A DNA stretch of 64,000 nucleotides, taken from G963675935 sp963823895 (GTDB lineage: Bacteria > Planctomycetota > Planctomycetia > Pirellulales > Thermoguttaceae). The position numbers were made by a program, and so were the translations under genes. The stretch covers positions 124,001-188,000 of the forward strand of contig CAWGNG010000026.1 in NCBI GenBank assembly GCA_963823895.1, given 5' to 3'. This document shows, piece by piece, positions 24,804 to 33,502 of this stretch; position 1 is the first letter of the stretch, and every line of letters begins with the position of its first letter. The notes below the pieces were generated by a model, which saw nothing but the letters and a program-made list of their open reading frames with translations, was not told the origin of the DNA and searched no databases.

Positions 24804-25892
24804 CTAAGCGTGGCCATAAAGGTCGATCTCTTCGCAACAGGCCGCGCGCATGTTCGCATTTGGCGAGTTATGGTAACGCCGATACCACTGGGCGGTCCGC
24901 CGCACCGCTTCGGCCACGTTCCAGCGGGGGCGCCAATCGAGCTGGCCGATCGCCTTGTCGATGCTCAGCCGCAACGCGCCGGCCTCGTGCGGCTGGTCCG
25001 GCCGGCTCGCGTCTCGCCAACTTCCCTCGCCCCAGGTTTGCAGAAACAGTTCGACCAATCGGCGGACGGGGATCTCATTGCCGGGCAGGGGGCCGAAGTT
25101 CCATGCATTGCACCAGCGGGGATCGTCCGATTCGAGCATCCGGGCGGCCAGCGTCAAATAGCCGCCAAGCGGCTCCAAAACGTGCTGCCAGGGGCGCACA
25201 GCCTTGGGGCTACGCACCGGCACGGGCTGGCCCGCGGCGAGATGAGCCACGATATCGGGAATGATGCGATCTTTCGCCCAGTCGCCGCCGCCGATGACGT
25301 TGCCGGCCCGGGCGGTGGCCAACTTCACGCCGTGCCGCTCCAGTGCGTCGGGGTGGAAGAAGGAACGGCGGTAGGCGGCCGCCACGATCTCGACCGCCCC
25401 CTTGCTGGCACTGTAGGGGTCGAAACCGCCCAGCGGGTCGATTTCGCGGTAGCCCCAAACCTGCTCGACGTTCTCGTAACACTTGTCGCTGCTGACCACG
25501 ACAACCGCGCAGGGCCGGCCGGCGGCCCGAACCGCCTCCAACACGCCGACCGTGCCCAAAACGTTCACCTCGAACGTATGGCGAGGGTTTTGGTAGCTTT
25601 CACGGACCAGCGATTGGGCGGCCAGATGGAAAACCACGTCCGGCTGGGTTTCGGCGACCGCCGCATTCAGCGCGGCCTGGTCGCGGACGTCGGCCTCATA
25701 GTGAGCGCTCAACAAATCCCGCACCGCCGAAGCCTGAAAGTTACTCGGCTCGGTCGGCGGCGGCAGCGAGTAGCCGGCCACGCGGGCACCCAGGCGGTGC
25801 AGCCAGATCGCCAGCCACGATCCCTTGAAACCGGTATGCCCGGTGAGGAATACGGAACGCCCGGCGAATGCTTCGGCAATGGACGGCGACAT
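24804..25892 (-). CDS. rfbG: CDP-glucose 4,6-dehydratase
   Basis: A 362-residue extended SDR. Marks: FLTGHTGFKGSWLAIWLHRLG (about 13-33), FHLAAQSLVRESYQNP, VVVSSDKCYEN with WGYREIDPLGGFDPYSASKG (YxxxK) and ARAGNVIGGGDWAKDRIIPD. These match CDP-D-glucose 4,6-dehydratases. It converts CDP-glucose to CDP-4-keto-6-deoxyglucose, the substrate of RfbH. The ATG at 25892 shares one base with the stop of rfbF (TGATG), which fixes the start; the in-frame extension to 25928 lies inside rfbF. Confidence 0.95.
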   Translation of the reverse strand: MSPSIAEAFAGRSVFLTGHTGFKGSWLAIWLHRLGARVAGYSLPPPTEPSNFQASAVRDLLSAHYEADVRDQAALNAAVAETQPDVVFHLAAQSLVRESYQNPRHTFEVNVLGTVGVLEAVRAAGRPCAVVVVSSDKCYENVEQVWGYREIDPLGGFDPYSASKGAVEIVAAAYRRSFFHPDALERHGVKLATARAGNVIGGGDWAKDRIIPDIVAHLAAGQPVPVRSPKAVRPWQHVLEPLGGYLTLAARMLESDDPRWCNAWNFGPLPGNEIPVRRLVELFLQTWGEGSWRDASRPDQPHEAGALRLSIDKAIGQLDWRPRWNVAEAVRRTAQWYRRYHNSPNANMRAACCEEIDLYGHA

Positions 25893-26668
25893 CACCACAC
25901 CTTCCACGGGGCTTGTCCTGAGTCCCACATCCGATTGAGCGATTCGTATTCGCGGTAGGTGTCCATCGCGAAGAAGAAGCCCTCGTGGCGGTAGGCGACC
26001 ATTTGTCCCTCGGCGGCCAGGCGCTCCAGCGGCTCGCGTTCCAGCACGCGGGCGTCATCGTCGTCGATATAGTCGAACACGCGGCGGTCGAAGACGAAGA
26101 AGCCGACGTTGATCCAGCTTTCCGACTGCGGCTTTTCGACGAACCGCTTCACCACGCCGTCGTCTTGCAGATCGAGCACGCCGAAACGCGAGATCGGCCG
26201 CACGCTGGTCACCGTGGCCAACTTGCCGTGGGCGCGATGGAATTCCAGCAAACGAGCGATGTTGATATCGGCGATGCCGTCGCCGTAGGTGACCATGAAG
26301 GTGTCGCCGTCGATGTAGCGCTGCACCCGCTTGACCCGCGCGCCGGTCATGGTTTCGGCCCCGGTGTCGGCCAAGGTGACGGTGTACCCCTGCTCTTCAT
26401 GGCGGCCGTGGTATTGGATGCGGTGATCGTGCTGCAGGGTGACGGTGAAGTCGTTGTTCATCGCCTCGTAGTTGAGGAAATAGTCCTTGATGATGTGCCC
26501 TTTGTAGCCGAGGCAGAGGACGAACTCGCGCAGGCCGTGATGGGCGAAGACCTTCATGATGTGCCACAGGATCGGCCGGCCCCCGACCTCCACCATCGGT
26601 TTGGGGCGAAACTCGGTCTGCTCGCGCAAACGGGTGCCGATGCCGCCGCATAAGATCACCGTTTTCAT
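25892..26668 (-). CDS. rfbF: Glucose-1-phosphate cytidylyltransferase
   Basis: A 258-residue nucleotidyltransferase. MKTVILCGGIGTRLREQTE is the nucleotide loop; FRPKPMVEVGGRPILWHIMK contains the sugar-phosphate transferase Lys; YGDGIADINIARLL carries the metal-binding Asp; INVGFFVFDRRVFDYID and FFFAMDTYREYESLN complete the family pattern. It makes CDP-glucose from CTP and glucose-1-phosphate, the first step of the CDP-deoxyhexose pathway. ATG 26668 is chosen over 26680 because it matches the family N-terminus and has AAGGATGG upstream. It is the first gene of the minus-strand sugar cluster, divergent from ald. Confidence 0.96.
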   Translation of the reverse strand: MKTVILCGGIGTRLREQTEFRPKPMVEVGGRPILWHIMKVFAHHGLREFVLCLGYKGHIIKDYFLNYEAMNNDFTVTLQHDHRIQYHGRHEEQGYTVTLADTGAETMTGARVKRVQRYIDGDTFMVTYGDGIADINIARLLEFHRAHGKLATVTSVRPISRFGVLDLQDDGVVKRFVEKPQSESWINVGFFVFDRRVFDYIDDDDARVLEREPLERLAAEGQMVAYRHEGFFFAMDTYREYESLNRMWDSGQAPWKVW

Positions 26669-26984
26669 TACACTCACCATCCTTCGGATGCCGGGGCAAT
26701 CATGCTATATTATGCCTCATTCTCACCCCCAGCGTCGAGTTGCTCTGGGCCGTGAATAACGCGAAATAGGGGCACGCCCATCAAAATGGGTGGCTGGTGG
26801 TTTCGTGCGAAGAAGAAGGGACCGCCCGCCTCGCTCCACGCGCCGTTGTTGCTTTTCCCTGTCGGGCAAGAAATGCAGCCAAAGAGACGAAAATGCAGAC
26901 GCCCATTCCGCCTCTTGGCTTGCGAACAGTAAGCCACTACAATGGCGGACTTGACCTTCCTAATCCTAGAAACGGAGCAGTTCC
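26669..26984. other. Divergent intergenic region between rfbF and ald
   Basis: About 315 bases that must hold the promoters of both the sugar cluster and ald. On the minus strand an AT-rich TAATAT box lies near 26703-26710. The plus-strand promoter is listed separately. No gene seen. Confidence 0.5.
26915..26943 (+). promoter_or_regulatory. Candidate promoter for ald
   Basis: TTGGCT at 26915-26920 and TACAAT at 26938-26943, 17 bases apart, 42 bases before the ald start. Confidence 0.4.
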
Positions 26985-28097
26985 ATGATCGTTGGCGCAC
27001 CCAAAGAGATCAAGCGTGACGAATATCGTGTATCCTTGCTGCCGGTCGGCGTCGAGGAATTGACCCGTGCCGGACACCGCGTGCTGGTGGAATGCGGGGC
27101 CGGCTTAGGCTCGGGCATCACCGACCAGGAATACGCCCAGAGCGGGGCCGAAATGGTCGGCACCGCCAAGGAGGTTTTCGAGCGGTCCGACTTGGTCATC
27201 AAGGTCAAAGAGCCGCAGCCCGCCGAGGTCGCCATGATTCGCCGCGGCCAGATCATGTTTACCTACTTCCATCTGGCGGCCGACAAAGCGCTGACCGAAT
27301 CGCTGGCGGCCAGCGGCGTGATCGCCGTGGCCTACGAGACCCTCAGCGACAACCACGGGCGGTTGCCGCTGCTGACGCCGATGAGCGAAGTCGCCGGGCG
27401 GATGAGCATTCAAGAGGGGGCCAAGTATCTGGAACGCCCGCAGATGGGCCGCGGCATTCTGCTGGCCGGCGTGCCGGGCGTCGAGCCCGCCCACATCACC
27501 ATCCTCGGCGGCGGCATCGTCGGGGGAAATGCCGCCCGGATCGCCGCCGGCCTGCGCGCCAACGTCGCGCTGTTGGACATCAACATGGACCGCCTCCGCT
27601 ATCTCGACGAAATCATGCCGCCGAACGTGACGGTGTTGTTCAGCGATCGGCATACGGTCCGCGACCAGCTTCGCCGGGCCGACCTGGTGATCGGCGCCGT
27701 GCTGGTGCCGGGCGCCAAGGCCCCGTGCCTGATCGATCGGGAAGACCTGAAGGTGATGAAGCCCGGCAGCGTGATCATCGACGTGGCCGTCGACCAGGGT
27801 GGCTGCGTGGCGACCACCAAGCCCACGACGCACAGCGATCCGACATACGTCGTCGACAACGTGTTGCACTATTGCGTGGCGAACATGCCGGGCGCGGTCG
27901 GCCGCACGAGCACTTTCGCCCTCTGTAACGTGACGCTGCCTTGGGCGCTGCAAATCGCCAACCGCGGCATTCAGGCGGCCGCCGCCACGTTGCCGCCGGT
28001 CGCCCGCGCGATCAACGTTTACAAAGGCGAAGTGACCAACCGCGCCGTCGCCGAGACGTTCGGGATGCAGTTCAGTTCACGGTTCGAGAGAAACTGA
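26985..28097 (+). CDS. ald: Alanine dehydrogenase
   Basis: A 370-residue NAD-dependent L-alanine dehydrogenase, which interconverts alanine and pyruvate plus ammonia. N-terminal domain: IVGAPKEIKRDEYRVSLLP, LVIKVKEPQPAE with the catalytic Lys near residue 75, and FTYFHLAADK with the catalytic His near 95. The NAD fold has ITILGGGIVGGNAARIAAG (about 169-187) and the C-terminal region DVAVDQGGCVATTKPTTHSDP with HYCVANMPGAVGRTST. Length and motifs are those of intact members. The purE gene follows after 17 bases, so the two may share a transcript. Confidence 0.97.
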   Translation: MIVGAPKEIKRDEYRVSLLPVGVEELTRAGHRVLVECGAGLGSGITDQEYAQSGAEMVGTAKEVFERSDLVIKVKEPQPAEVAMIRRGQIMFTYFHLAADKALTESLAASGVIAVAYETLSDNHGRLPLLTPMSEVAGRMSIQEGAKYLERPQMGRGILLAGVPGVEPAHITILGGGIVGGNAARIAAGLRANVALLDINMDRLRYLDEIMPPNVTVLFSDRHTVRDQLRRADLVIGAVLVPGAKAPCLIDREDLKVMKPGSVIIDVAVDQGGCVATTKPTTHSDPTYVVDNVLHYCVANMPGAVGRTSTFALCNVTLPWALQIANRGIQAAAATLPPVARAINVYKGEVTNRAVAETFGMQFSSRFERN

Positions 28098-28114
28098 TTC
28101 CCCGGAGAACGATT

Positions 28115-28636
28115 ATGCCGGATGCTACGCCGCTGGTTGGAATTGTGATGGGCAGCGACAGTGATTGGCCGAAGATCAAGGCGGCCGCGTCTGCGCTCGA
28201 CGAGTTCGGCGTGCCGTACGAGGTTCGCGTGATGAGCGCCCATCGCACGCCGGAGATTGTGCAGGTGTACGCCGCCACCGCGATCGCGCGGGGGCTAAAG
28301 GTGATCGTGGCGGCGGCCGGCGGCGCCGCCCATCTCGCCGGCGTCGTCGCCGCGCACACGACGCTGCCGGTCATCGGGATTCCCGTGCCGAGCGAGCTTT
28401 CTGGCGGGCTGGATTCGCTGTTGTCGGTCGTGCAGATGCCCGGCGACGTTCCCGTGGCCACGGTCGCGGTCGGCGGCGGCGGTCCCCGCAACGCCGGCCT
28501 GTTGGCCGTGCAAATCCTCGCCCTCGGCGACGCCGGCCTGCGAGAAAAACTCGTCGCTTTCAAGCGCAAACTGGCCGAGAAGATCGCAGAGAAGGACGCA
28601 GCGTTGCAAGCGACGTTGCAAGCAACCAAGAAGTGA
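28115..28636 (+). CDS. purE: N5-carboxyaminoimidazole ribonucleotide mutase
   Basis: A 173-residue class I PurE. GIVMGSDSDWPKIKAA forms the phosphate-binding loop, VRVMSAHRTPE carries the catalytic His, VAAAGGAAHLAGVVA and PVIGIPVPSELSGGLDSLLS complete the active site, and GGGGPRNAGLLAVQILAL lies near the C-terminus. It converts N5-CAIR to CAIR in purine biosynthesis; purK was not seen here. The ATG at 28115 follows CCGGAGAA. The Lys/Ala-rich tail is a little longer than usual. Confidence 0.96.
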   Translation: MPDATPLVGIVMGSDSDWPKIKAAASALDEFGVPYEVRVMSAHRTPEIVQVYAATAIARGLKVIVAAAGGAAHLAGVVAAHTTLPVIGIPVPSELSGGLDSLLSVVQMPGDVPVATVAVGGGGPRNAGLLAVQILALGDAGLREKLVAFKRKLAEKIAEKDAALQATLQATKK

Positions 28637-28661
28637 GAAAAACGGAGAGCTGGAGGTAGAA

Positions 28662-28765
28662 CAATAGCCGGGAGCTAACAGCTCCCGGAGCGATCGGTTC
28701 GCGACCCTCAAAACGCTCACACCCGCAACGCACATTCCGGGAGTTGTTAGCTCCCGGCTATTGGT
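28662..28765. repeat. Long inverted repeat between purE and mtnA
   Basis: A 27-base arm beginning CAATAGCCGGGAGCTAACAG (28662-28688) pairs with 28738-28765 with one mismatch around a 49-base loop. Each arm contains its own small palindrome (CCGGGAGCTAACAGCTCCCGG type). No T-tract. Confidence 0.88.
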
Positions 28766-28792
28766 TTCCTCCCTTTCATTCTTTCTGCAATC

Positions 28793-29847
28793 ATGAAGAA
28801 CACAACCCTGCAAACCCTGCATTGGATCGGAGACGTCGATGGGCATCTGCGGCTGATCGACCAGACGCGGCTGCCGGTCGAGTTCGTCGAAATCGACTGC
28901 CACGACGTGCAAACCGTCTGGGAAGCGATCAAAGTGCTGCGGGTCCGCGGCGCGCCGGCCATCGGGGTGGCGGCCGCATACGGCGTGTACCTCGGCGTGC
29001 AAAAGGTCATCGCCAGCGACGAAGCGACGTTCTTCCGGCGGTTGCGCGAGACGGCCGATTACCTCGCCACCAGCCGTCCCACGGCCGTCAATCTGTTCTG
29101 GGCGATCGAACGGATGAAAAACGCGGCCGAACGACTGCGGGGGCGGCCTACCCGTGAAATCGCCGCCGGGCTCCTGGCCGAGGCGCAGGCTATCCACGAG
29201 GAAGACCGGCAGATGTGCCGCGCGATCGGCCGCCACGGGGCCGCATTGCTCCAGGACGGGCAGGGCGTGTTGACCCATTGCAACGCCGGCGGGCTGGCCA
29301 CTTCCGACTACGGCACCGCCTTGGCGCTGTTCTTCGCCGCCGCCGAGGCGGGAAAGAACCTGCACGTCTACGCCGACGAGACCCGTCCGCTGCTCCAGGG
29401 CGCGCGGCTGACGGCCTGGGAGCTGCGCCATCGCGACATCGACGTAACGCTGATCTGCGACAACATGGCCGCCCAAGTGATGCGCGAGGGGCGGGTGCAA
29501 GCGGTCGTGGTCGGCGCCGATCGCATCGCCGCCAACGGCGACACGGCCAACAAGATCGGCACTTACGGCGTGGCGCTGTTGGCCGCCGCCCACGGAATCC
29601 CCTTCTACGTGGCCGCGCCCAGCAGCACGTTCGACCTGTCGATCGTCTGCGGCGCGGAGATTCCGATCGAGCAGCGCGACCCGCGGGAGGTGACGCACGG
29701 CTTTGGCCGCCAGACCGCGCCGAGGGCGTGGCGGTCTACAATCCCGCCTTCGACGTTACGCCGGCCGAGCGGATTGCCGCCATCATCTGCGAGCGGGGCA
29801 TCATCCGCCCGGTCAATCGAGAGACCATCGCCGCCATGCTGGCGTGA
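28793..29847 (+). CDS. mtnA: S-methyl-5-thioribose-1-phosphate isomerase, frameshifted near the 3' end
   Basis: Methionine-salvage isomerase of about 351 residues that converts methylthioribose-1-phosphate to methylthioribulose-1-phosphate. Motifs: VRGAPAIGVAAAYG (about 50), LTHCNAGGLATSDYGTAL (catalytic Cys about 165), YADETRPLLQGARLTAWEL, VVVGADRIAANGDTANKIGT (catalytic Asp about 245) and FYVAAPSSTFDL. The frame breaks at about 29721: GRQTAP should be followed by EGVAVYNPAFDVTPAERIAA, readable one frame away to the stop at 29847. One base appears to be missing in the GCGCCGAGGG run. The rest of the gene is normal, so a sequence error is quite possible. Confidence 0.92.
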
Positions 29848-29889
29848 TCGTCGCAAGCCAACTAATACCGCGTCGCGCTTGAACTGCTG

Positions 29890-29942
29890 GGTGGGGCAGG
29901 CATTCTTGCCTGCCCAGGGCAGACAGGAATGTCTGCCCCACC
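29890..29942. repeat. GGTGGGGCAGGCATTC hairpin 3' of mtnA
   Basis: Two 26-base arms, 29890-29915 and 29917-29942, three mismatches. Same family as the elements inside the TMTC-like genes. Confidence 0.85.
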
Positions 29943-29959
29943 TTGGTGAGAAATGCGGA

Positions 29960-30799
29960 TTAGACGCATCGCTCGATGCAGTGTGGACTGGACGAATCGG
30001 ACGGCTCGGGGGCCAAGAGGGCCTCGATCATCCGCGTGGCCTCTTCGGCGACGCTGGTGATCCGCAACAGCCACAAGGAGCGGAACAGACCGCTGGAGTC
30101 GAGCGGTTCGGAGGGGAAACAGGAGAGAACGCTGGCGGCGATGCCGGCGTTGAGGTCGGCGTTGGGGCTGATCGGGCCGAGTTCGCGCTGGAAGGCCTTT
30201 CGCAGCGCGGCCAACAGCAACGGCCAGGCGAGGCGGCTGGCTTCAAATCCCTGCCGGCTGGGGGCGTCTTCGGCGAAATCCATCGCCCGCTTCGCATCGA
30301 CGGCAAACTCGCCAACGGCCTGGATATCGGCCAAGCGGCCGACGAGCAGATCGGTCCAGCGTTCGGCGTGGCGGCGGAGGCGGTTGAGCCTGACGGCCCA
30401 GCGGGCGTCTATGCCGGTGACGTGCGACACGAGTTTCAAGACGCGATGCCGCGCTTCGCTGTGGCCGATCATCACGCTACGGGCGACGGGCTCGGCCTCA
30501 TCGCTTCCGCGGCTGCGATCGTAGGCGCACAGCACGGCCGCCCACACTCGGGTGAGAATTTCGCCGGTGAGAATTTCTTCCAACACGCCGCGGGTCTCGG
30601 GCCATTTTCGTTCGCGCTGCCGGGCGTCGGCTTGCAGCGCGAGGTCTTTGAGGCTGCGCGCCCAACGGTCGATGCGGATCTTGGAGGTCGTCCAATACCG
30701 TTCGATGCCGCCGGCTGGAATCCGATGATCGCTACGGACCAGGACCGGTCCCTGAGCGGACACTAGCGCGGCCAGTTCAATCAGTTCGCGAGCATGCAT
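29960..30799 (-). CDS. Hypothetical helical protein (279 aa)
   Basis: A 279-residue protein, predicted mostly alpha-helical, without signal peptide or membrane helices. It has many Arg/Ala/Leu-rich stretches (RIDRWARSLKDLALQADARQ, LTRVWAAVLCAYDRSRGSDE, FEASRLAWPLLLAALRKAF). The family is not recognised. The codon pattern and unbroken frame support coding. The start ATG 30799 lacks a strong ribosome binding site; a second ATG lies four bases on in another frame. Convergent with mtnA across the hairpin at 29890-29942. Confidence 0.65.
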   Translation of the reverse strand: MHARELIELAALVSAQGPVLVRSDHRIPAGGIERYWTTSKIRIDRWARSLKDLALQADARQRERKWPETRGVLEEILTGEILTRVWAAVLCAYDRSRGSDEAEPVARSVMIGHSEARHRVLKLVSHVTGIDARWAVRLNRLRRHAERWTDLLVGRLADIQAVGEFAVDAKRAMDFAEDAPSRQGFEASRLAWPLLLAALRKAFQRELGPISPNADLNAGIAASVLSCFPSEPLDSSGLFRSLWLLRITSVAEEATRMIEALLAPEPSDSSSPHCIERCV

Positions 30800-31261
30800 G
30801 AGTTCGGGTTCCGACGCCGGGAGAAAGGAGGGTAGTTTCTCCCGGCGTCGGCGATGAGGTTATTGCAAACAGAGAGCAAACGGCGCGCCCGACGATGGGG
30901 AAGCACGCACGCACGTGTTCGAGTTGTTCTAACCCGCATCAGCACAATGGATTGCACGCTGCAACCACACGCGGCGGCCGATTTGAACGGCCGAGCGATG
31001 TTGCCGGGCTGCAACGTCTCGCTTTGAGCTCGCCACGGACGTCACCGGCGCCCCTGGGCGAAATTTGCAGAGACAGGCAGGATCGCTATTGTTCAATCCA
31101 CCCGATCGTGGTATATTGCCGGCCACGGAAGGTTTGTGGGCCGGCACTAAGCGAGGTAGACTAAAGAAGTGAACCCCCTTGTTTATTGTCGATAAGGCAA
31201 TAGGATAGACCCTAGAGTTCCTGGTGTGCATCAATAGTTGTCAACATTGCCCGGGTGGAAG
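30800..31261. other. Intergenic region before the DUF2335 pair
   Basis: About 460 bases with no convincing gene. A weak promoter for the following pair may be TTGTTT (31179-31184) and TAGGAT (31201-31206), 16 bases apart. Nothing else recognised. Confidence 0.4.
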
Positions 31262-31480
31262 ATGAGCGATAGTCTGTTTCTATGTGCCCGACCATCGTTT
31301 ATCGAAGGGATGGGGCGAATTCTTGATTTTGGCGGTACTCTGGACCAGTACAACCAGTCCATTTCGCCGGCTCAGGCTGACTATTTGGCGCTGCGTGGCG
31401 ATTGGCAACTGGTCGGAGTGGATTTGGCGCGCGTTCTCGACAAGGAACGTGCAAGAGTGGCTGGCAGTCGAGCAAATTAG
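31262..31480 (+). CDS. Small hypothetical protein (72 aa) upstream of DUF2335 gene
   Basis: A 72-residue protein starting MSDSLFLCARPSFIEGMGRI, followed by DFGGTLDQYN and SPAQADYLALRGDWQLVG. It ends three bases before the next gene, so the two form a unit. Start 31262 is preferred to 31238 because GGTGGAAG lies upstream and the protein family begins there. No function is known to me. Composition is less GC-rich than dapL downstream. Confidence 0.65.
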   Translation: MSDSLFLCARPSFIEGMGRILDFGGTLDQYNQSISPAQADYLALRGDWQLVGVDLARVLDKERARVAGSRAN

Positions 31481-31483
31481 TGT

Positions 31484-32002
31484 ATGTGCAGCAAATCAAG
31501 GAAGAGTCAGCGAGAGAGTGTGTCAACTGCAAGCAACCCCGTGTCACCCGCTAGCAGACCAATAGCAAATCTCCCGCTTGGGGAAGAATCTCGCAAGCTT
31601 CTTCAGATTTCCCGCCAGCAAGAGGTCACGCAGAGCTTTTCCGGACCCCTTCCGCCGCCAGTCGTCCTACGCGAGTACAACGACATTATACCTGGACTTG
31701 CAGATCGTATTGTTGCTCAGGCTGAACAACAAACAGCACACAGAATCCAGTTGGAAAACAAGGTTATCAACGCGGATATCTCGAAATCTTGGGCTGGCCT
31801 TGTCTGTGGTCTTGTGGTGTCTCTCACCTGCGTCGGCTCTGGAGTCGTCTGTATCTTGTACGGACATGATTGGGCTGGAGCAACAATAGCCACCGGAGCC
31901 GTAGTTGGTTTGGTGAGTACCTTCATCTACGGGACAACCGCACGAAAGGCTGAGCGTACGGAGAAGGCAAAGATGATGGCGGGACCGAAGTTATCCACTT
32001 GA
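31484..32002 (+). CDS. DUF2335 membrane protein
   Basis: A 172-residue protein of the DUF2335 type. The diagnostic segment FSGPLPPPVVLREYNDIIPG (about 52-71) is followed by ADRIVAQAEQQTAHRIQLE and by two membrane helices (about 103-125 and 130-150; WAGLVCGLVVSLTCVGSGVV). The N-terminus is polar and Ser-rich; the C-terminus is Lys-rich and probably cytoplasmic. Function of the family is unknown; members occur on mobile or accessory DNA. It is paired with the 72-residue protein upstream. Confidence 0.82.
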   Translation: MCSKSRKSQRESVSTASNPVSPASRPIANLPLGEESRKLLQISRQQEVTQSFSGPLPPPVVLREYNDIIPGLADRIVAQAEQQTAHRIQLENKVINADISKSWAGLVCGLVVSLTCVGSGVVCILYGHDWAGATIATGAVVGLVSTFIYGTTARKAERTEKAKMMAGPKLST

Positions 32003-32089
32003 CTAGATGCATTGTCCTCTCGCCGCTGCTACCGACCTAGTGACCGTTACCATGGTGTGACGCGTCTTCCCCTCTCCCATCAATCTCTC

Positions 32090-33322
32090 ATGAGCGACCC
32101 ATACTTCCAGCGACTCTTCGCCCAGCGCATCGGCGGCGCCGACTACGGAAAAGGCAGCGAGATTTACAAGTTTGAGAAGATCAAGCGGGCGAAGCGGAAA
32201 GCGCTGGCCGAGCATCCCGAGCGAAAACTGGTCGATTTCGGCATCGGCGAGAACGACAACATGGCCGACGCGGCCGTCCGACGCGTGATGGTCGAGGCGA
32301 TCGATCAGCCGCAGAATCGCGGCTACGCCGACAACGGCATCCAGGCGTTCAAGGACGCGGCGGCGCGGTTCATGCAGCGGGAATTCGGCGTCCGCCTGGA
32401 CCCGATGAGCGAGGTCAACCATTGCATCGGCACGAAGACGGCGTTGGCGATGCTGCCGGCGGTGTTCATCGACCCCGGCGACGTGACACTGCTGACCGTG
32501 CCCGGCTATCCGGTGGTGGGCACGCACACGAAGTACTACGGCGGCCAGGTACACCGGCTGCCGCTGTTGGCCGAGAACGATTTTCTGCCCGATCTGGATT
32601 CGATTCCCGCCGACGTCCTCCGCCGGGCGAAATTGTTGGTAGTGAACTACCCGAACAGTCCGACGGGCAAGGCGGCGACGCCGGAGTTCTACGCAAAGCT
32701 GGTCGAGTTTGCGCGGGCCAACGAAATCGTGGTGGCCCAAGACGCCACGCATATCATGCTCAGCTACGACGCCCCGCCGCTGAGTTTTCTGCAAACGCCC
32801 GGCGCCAGCGAAGTGGGCATCGAGATCCACTCGATGTCGAAGGGCTGGAACATGATCGGTTGGCGGCTGGGGTGGTTCTGCGGCAATGAGCGGATCGTGC
32901 GTGCGTTGGCCGACGTGAAGGACAATTGCGACTCCGGCCAGTTCATCGCCATCCAGAAGGCGGCGGCCGCGGCGTTGGACGACGCGGAAATCCCCCGCCG
33001 CGTCCGTACAAAATACCGCCGAAGGCTGGAAAAGCTGGTGGCCACGCTCCGCCGCTGCGGATTCGACTGCAAGATGCCGGGCGGCTCGTTCTTCCTCTAT
33101 ACGCGCAGCCCCCGCGCCGCGGCCGGCGGGCTGGAATTCGCCAGTGCCGAGGCTTTCAGCCAATACCTCATCAGCGAACACTCCATCTGCACCGTGCCGT
33201 GGGACGACGCTGGGCCGTATCTGCGGTTCTCCGTCACCTACGAGGCCGCCGACGAGGCCGCCGAAGACGCCCTGATGGCAGAGACCGAGCGGCGGCTGAA
33301 GCAGATCGGGCCGGTCTTCTAA
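32090..33322 (+). CDS. dapL: LL-diaminopimelate aminotransferase
   Basis: A 410-residue class I/II PLP aminotransferase. Marks: VDFGIGENDNMADAAV, GYADNGIQAFKDAAARFM, TLLTVPGYPVVGTHTKYYGG, VVNYPNSPTGKAATPEF, and the PLP Lys in IEIHSMSKGWNMIGWRLGW (about residue 250). These match DapL, which makes LL-2,6-diaminopimelate directly from tetrahydrodipicolinate. ATG 32090 is chosen since the family begins MSDPYFQRLFAQRIGG; the upstream extension to 32012 is unrelated sequence. Confidence 0.93.
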   Translation: MSDPYFQRLFAQRIGGADYGKGSEIYKFEKIKRAKRKALAEHPERKLVDFGIGENDNMADAAVRRVMVEAIDQPQNRGYADNGIQAFKDAAARFMQREFGVRLDPMSEVNHCIGTKTALAMLPAVFIDPGDVTLLTVPGYPVVGTHTKYYGGQVHRLPLLAENDFLPDLDSIPADVLRRAKLLVVNYPNSPTGKAATPEFYAKLVEFARANEIVVAQDATHIMLSYDAPPLSFLQTPGASEVGIEIHSMSKGWNMIGWRLGWFCGNERIVRALADVKDNCDSGQFIAIQKAAAAALDDAEIPRRVRTKYRRRLEKLVATLRRCGFDCKMPGGSFFLYTRSPRAAAGGLEFASAEAFSQYLISEHSICTVPWDDAGPYLRFSVTYEAADEAAEDALMAETERRLKQIGPVF

Positions 33323-33502
33323 AGATGCGGCGGCGTCAACGGCATGGAAACGAACACATAGGATGACGTATTCTTCTTATACAACCTTTGCTCTGGCTGA
33401 AGCCGTTTTCATCGCTTAAAATGCGAAGAGGATCGCGGCGGCGGCTTGCAAGCGAAAACGGTCGGAGGAGCGGCGCGGGCGCCGTTCACGAAAGGCAACA
33501 GC

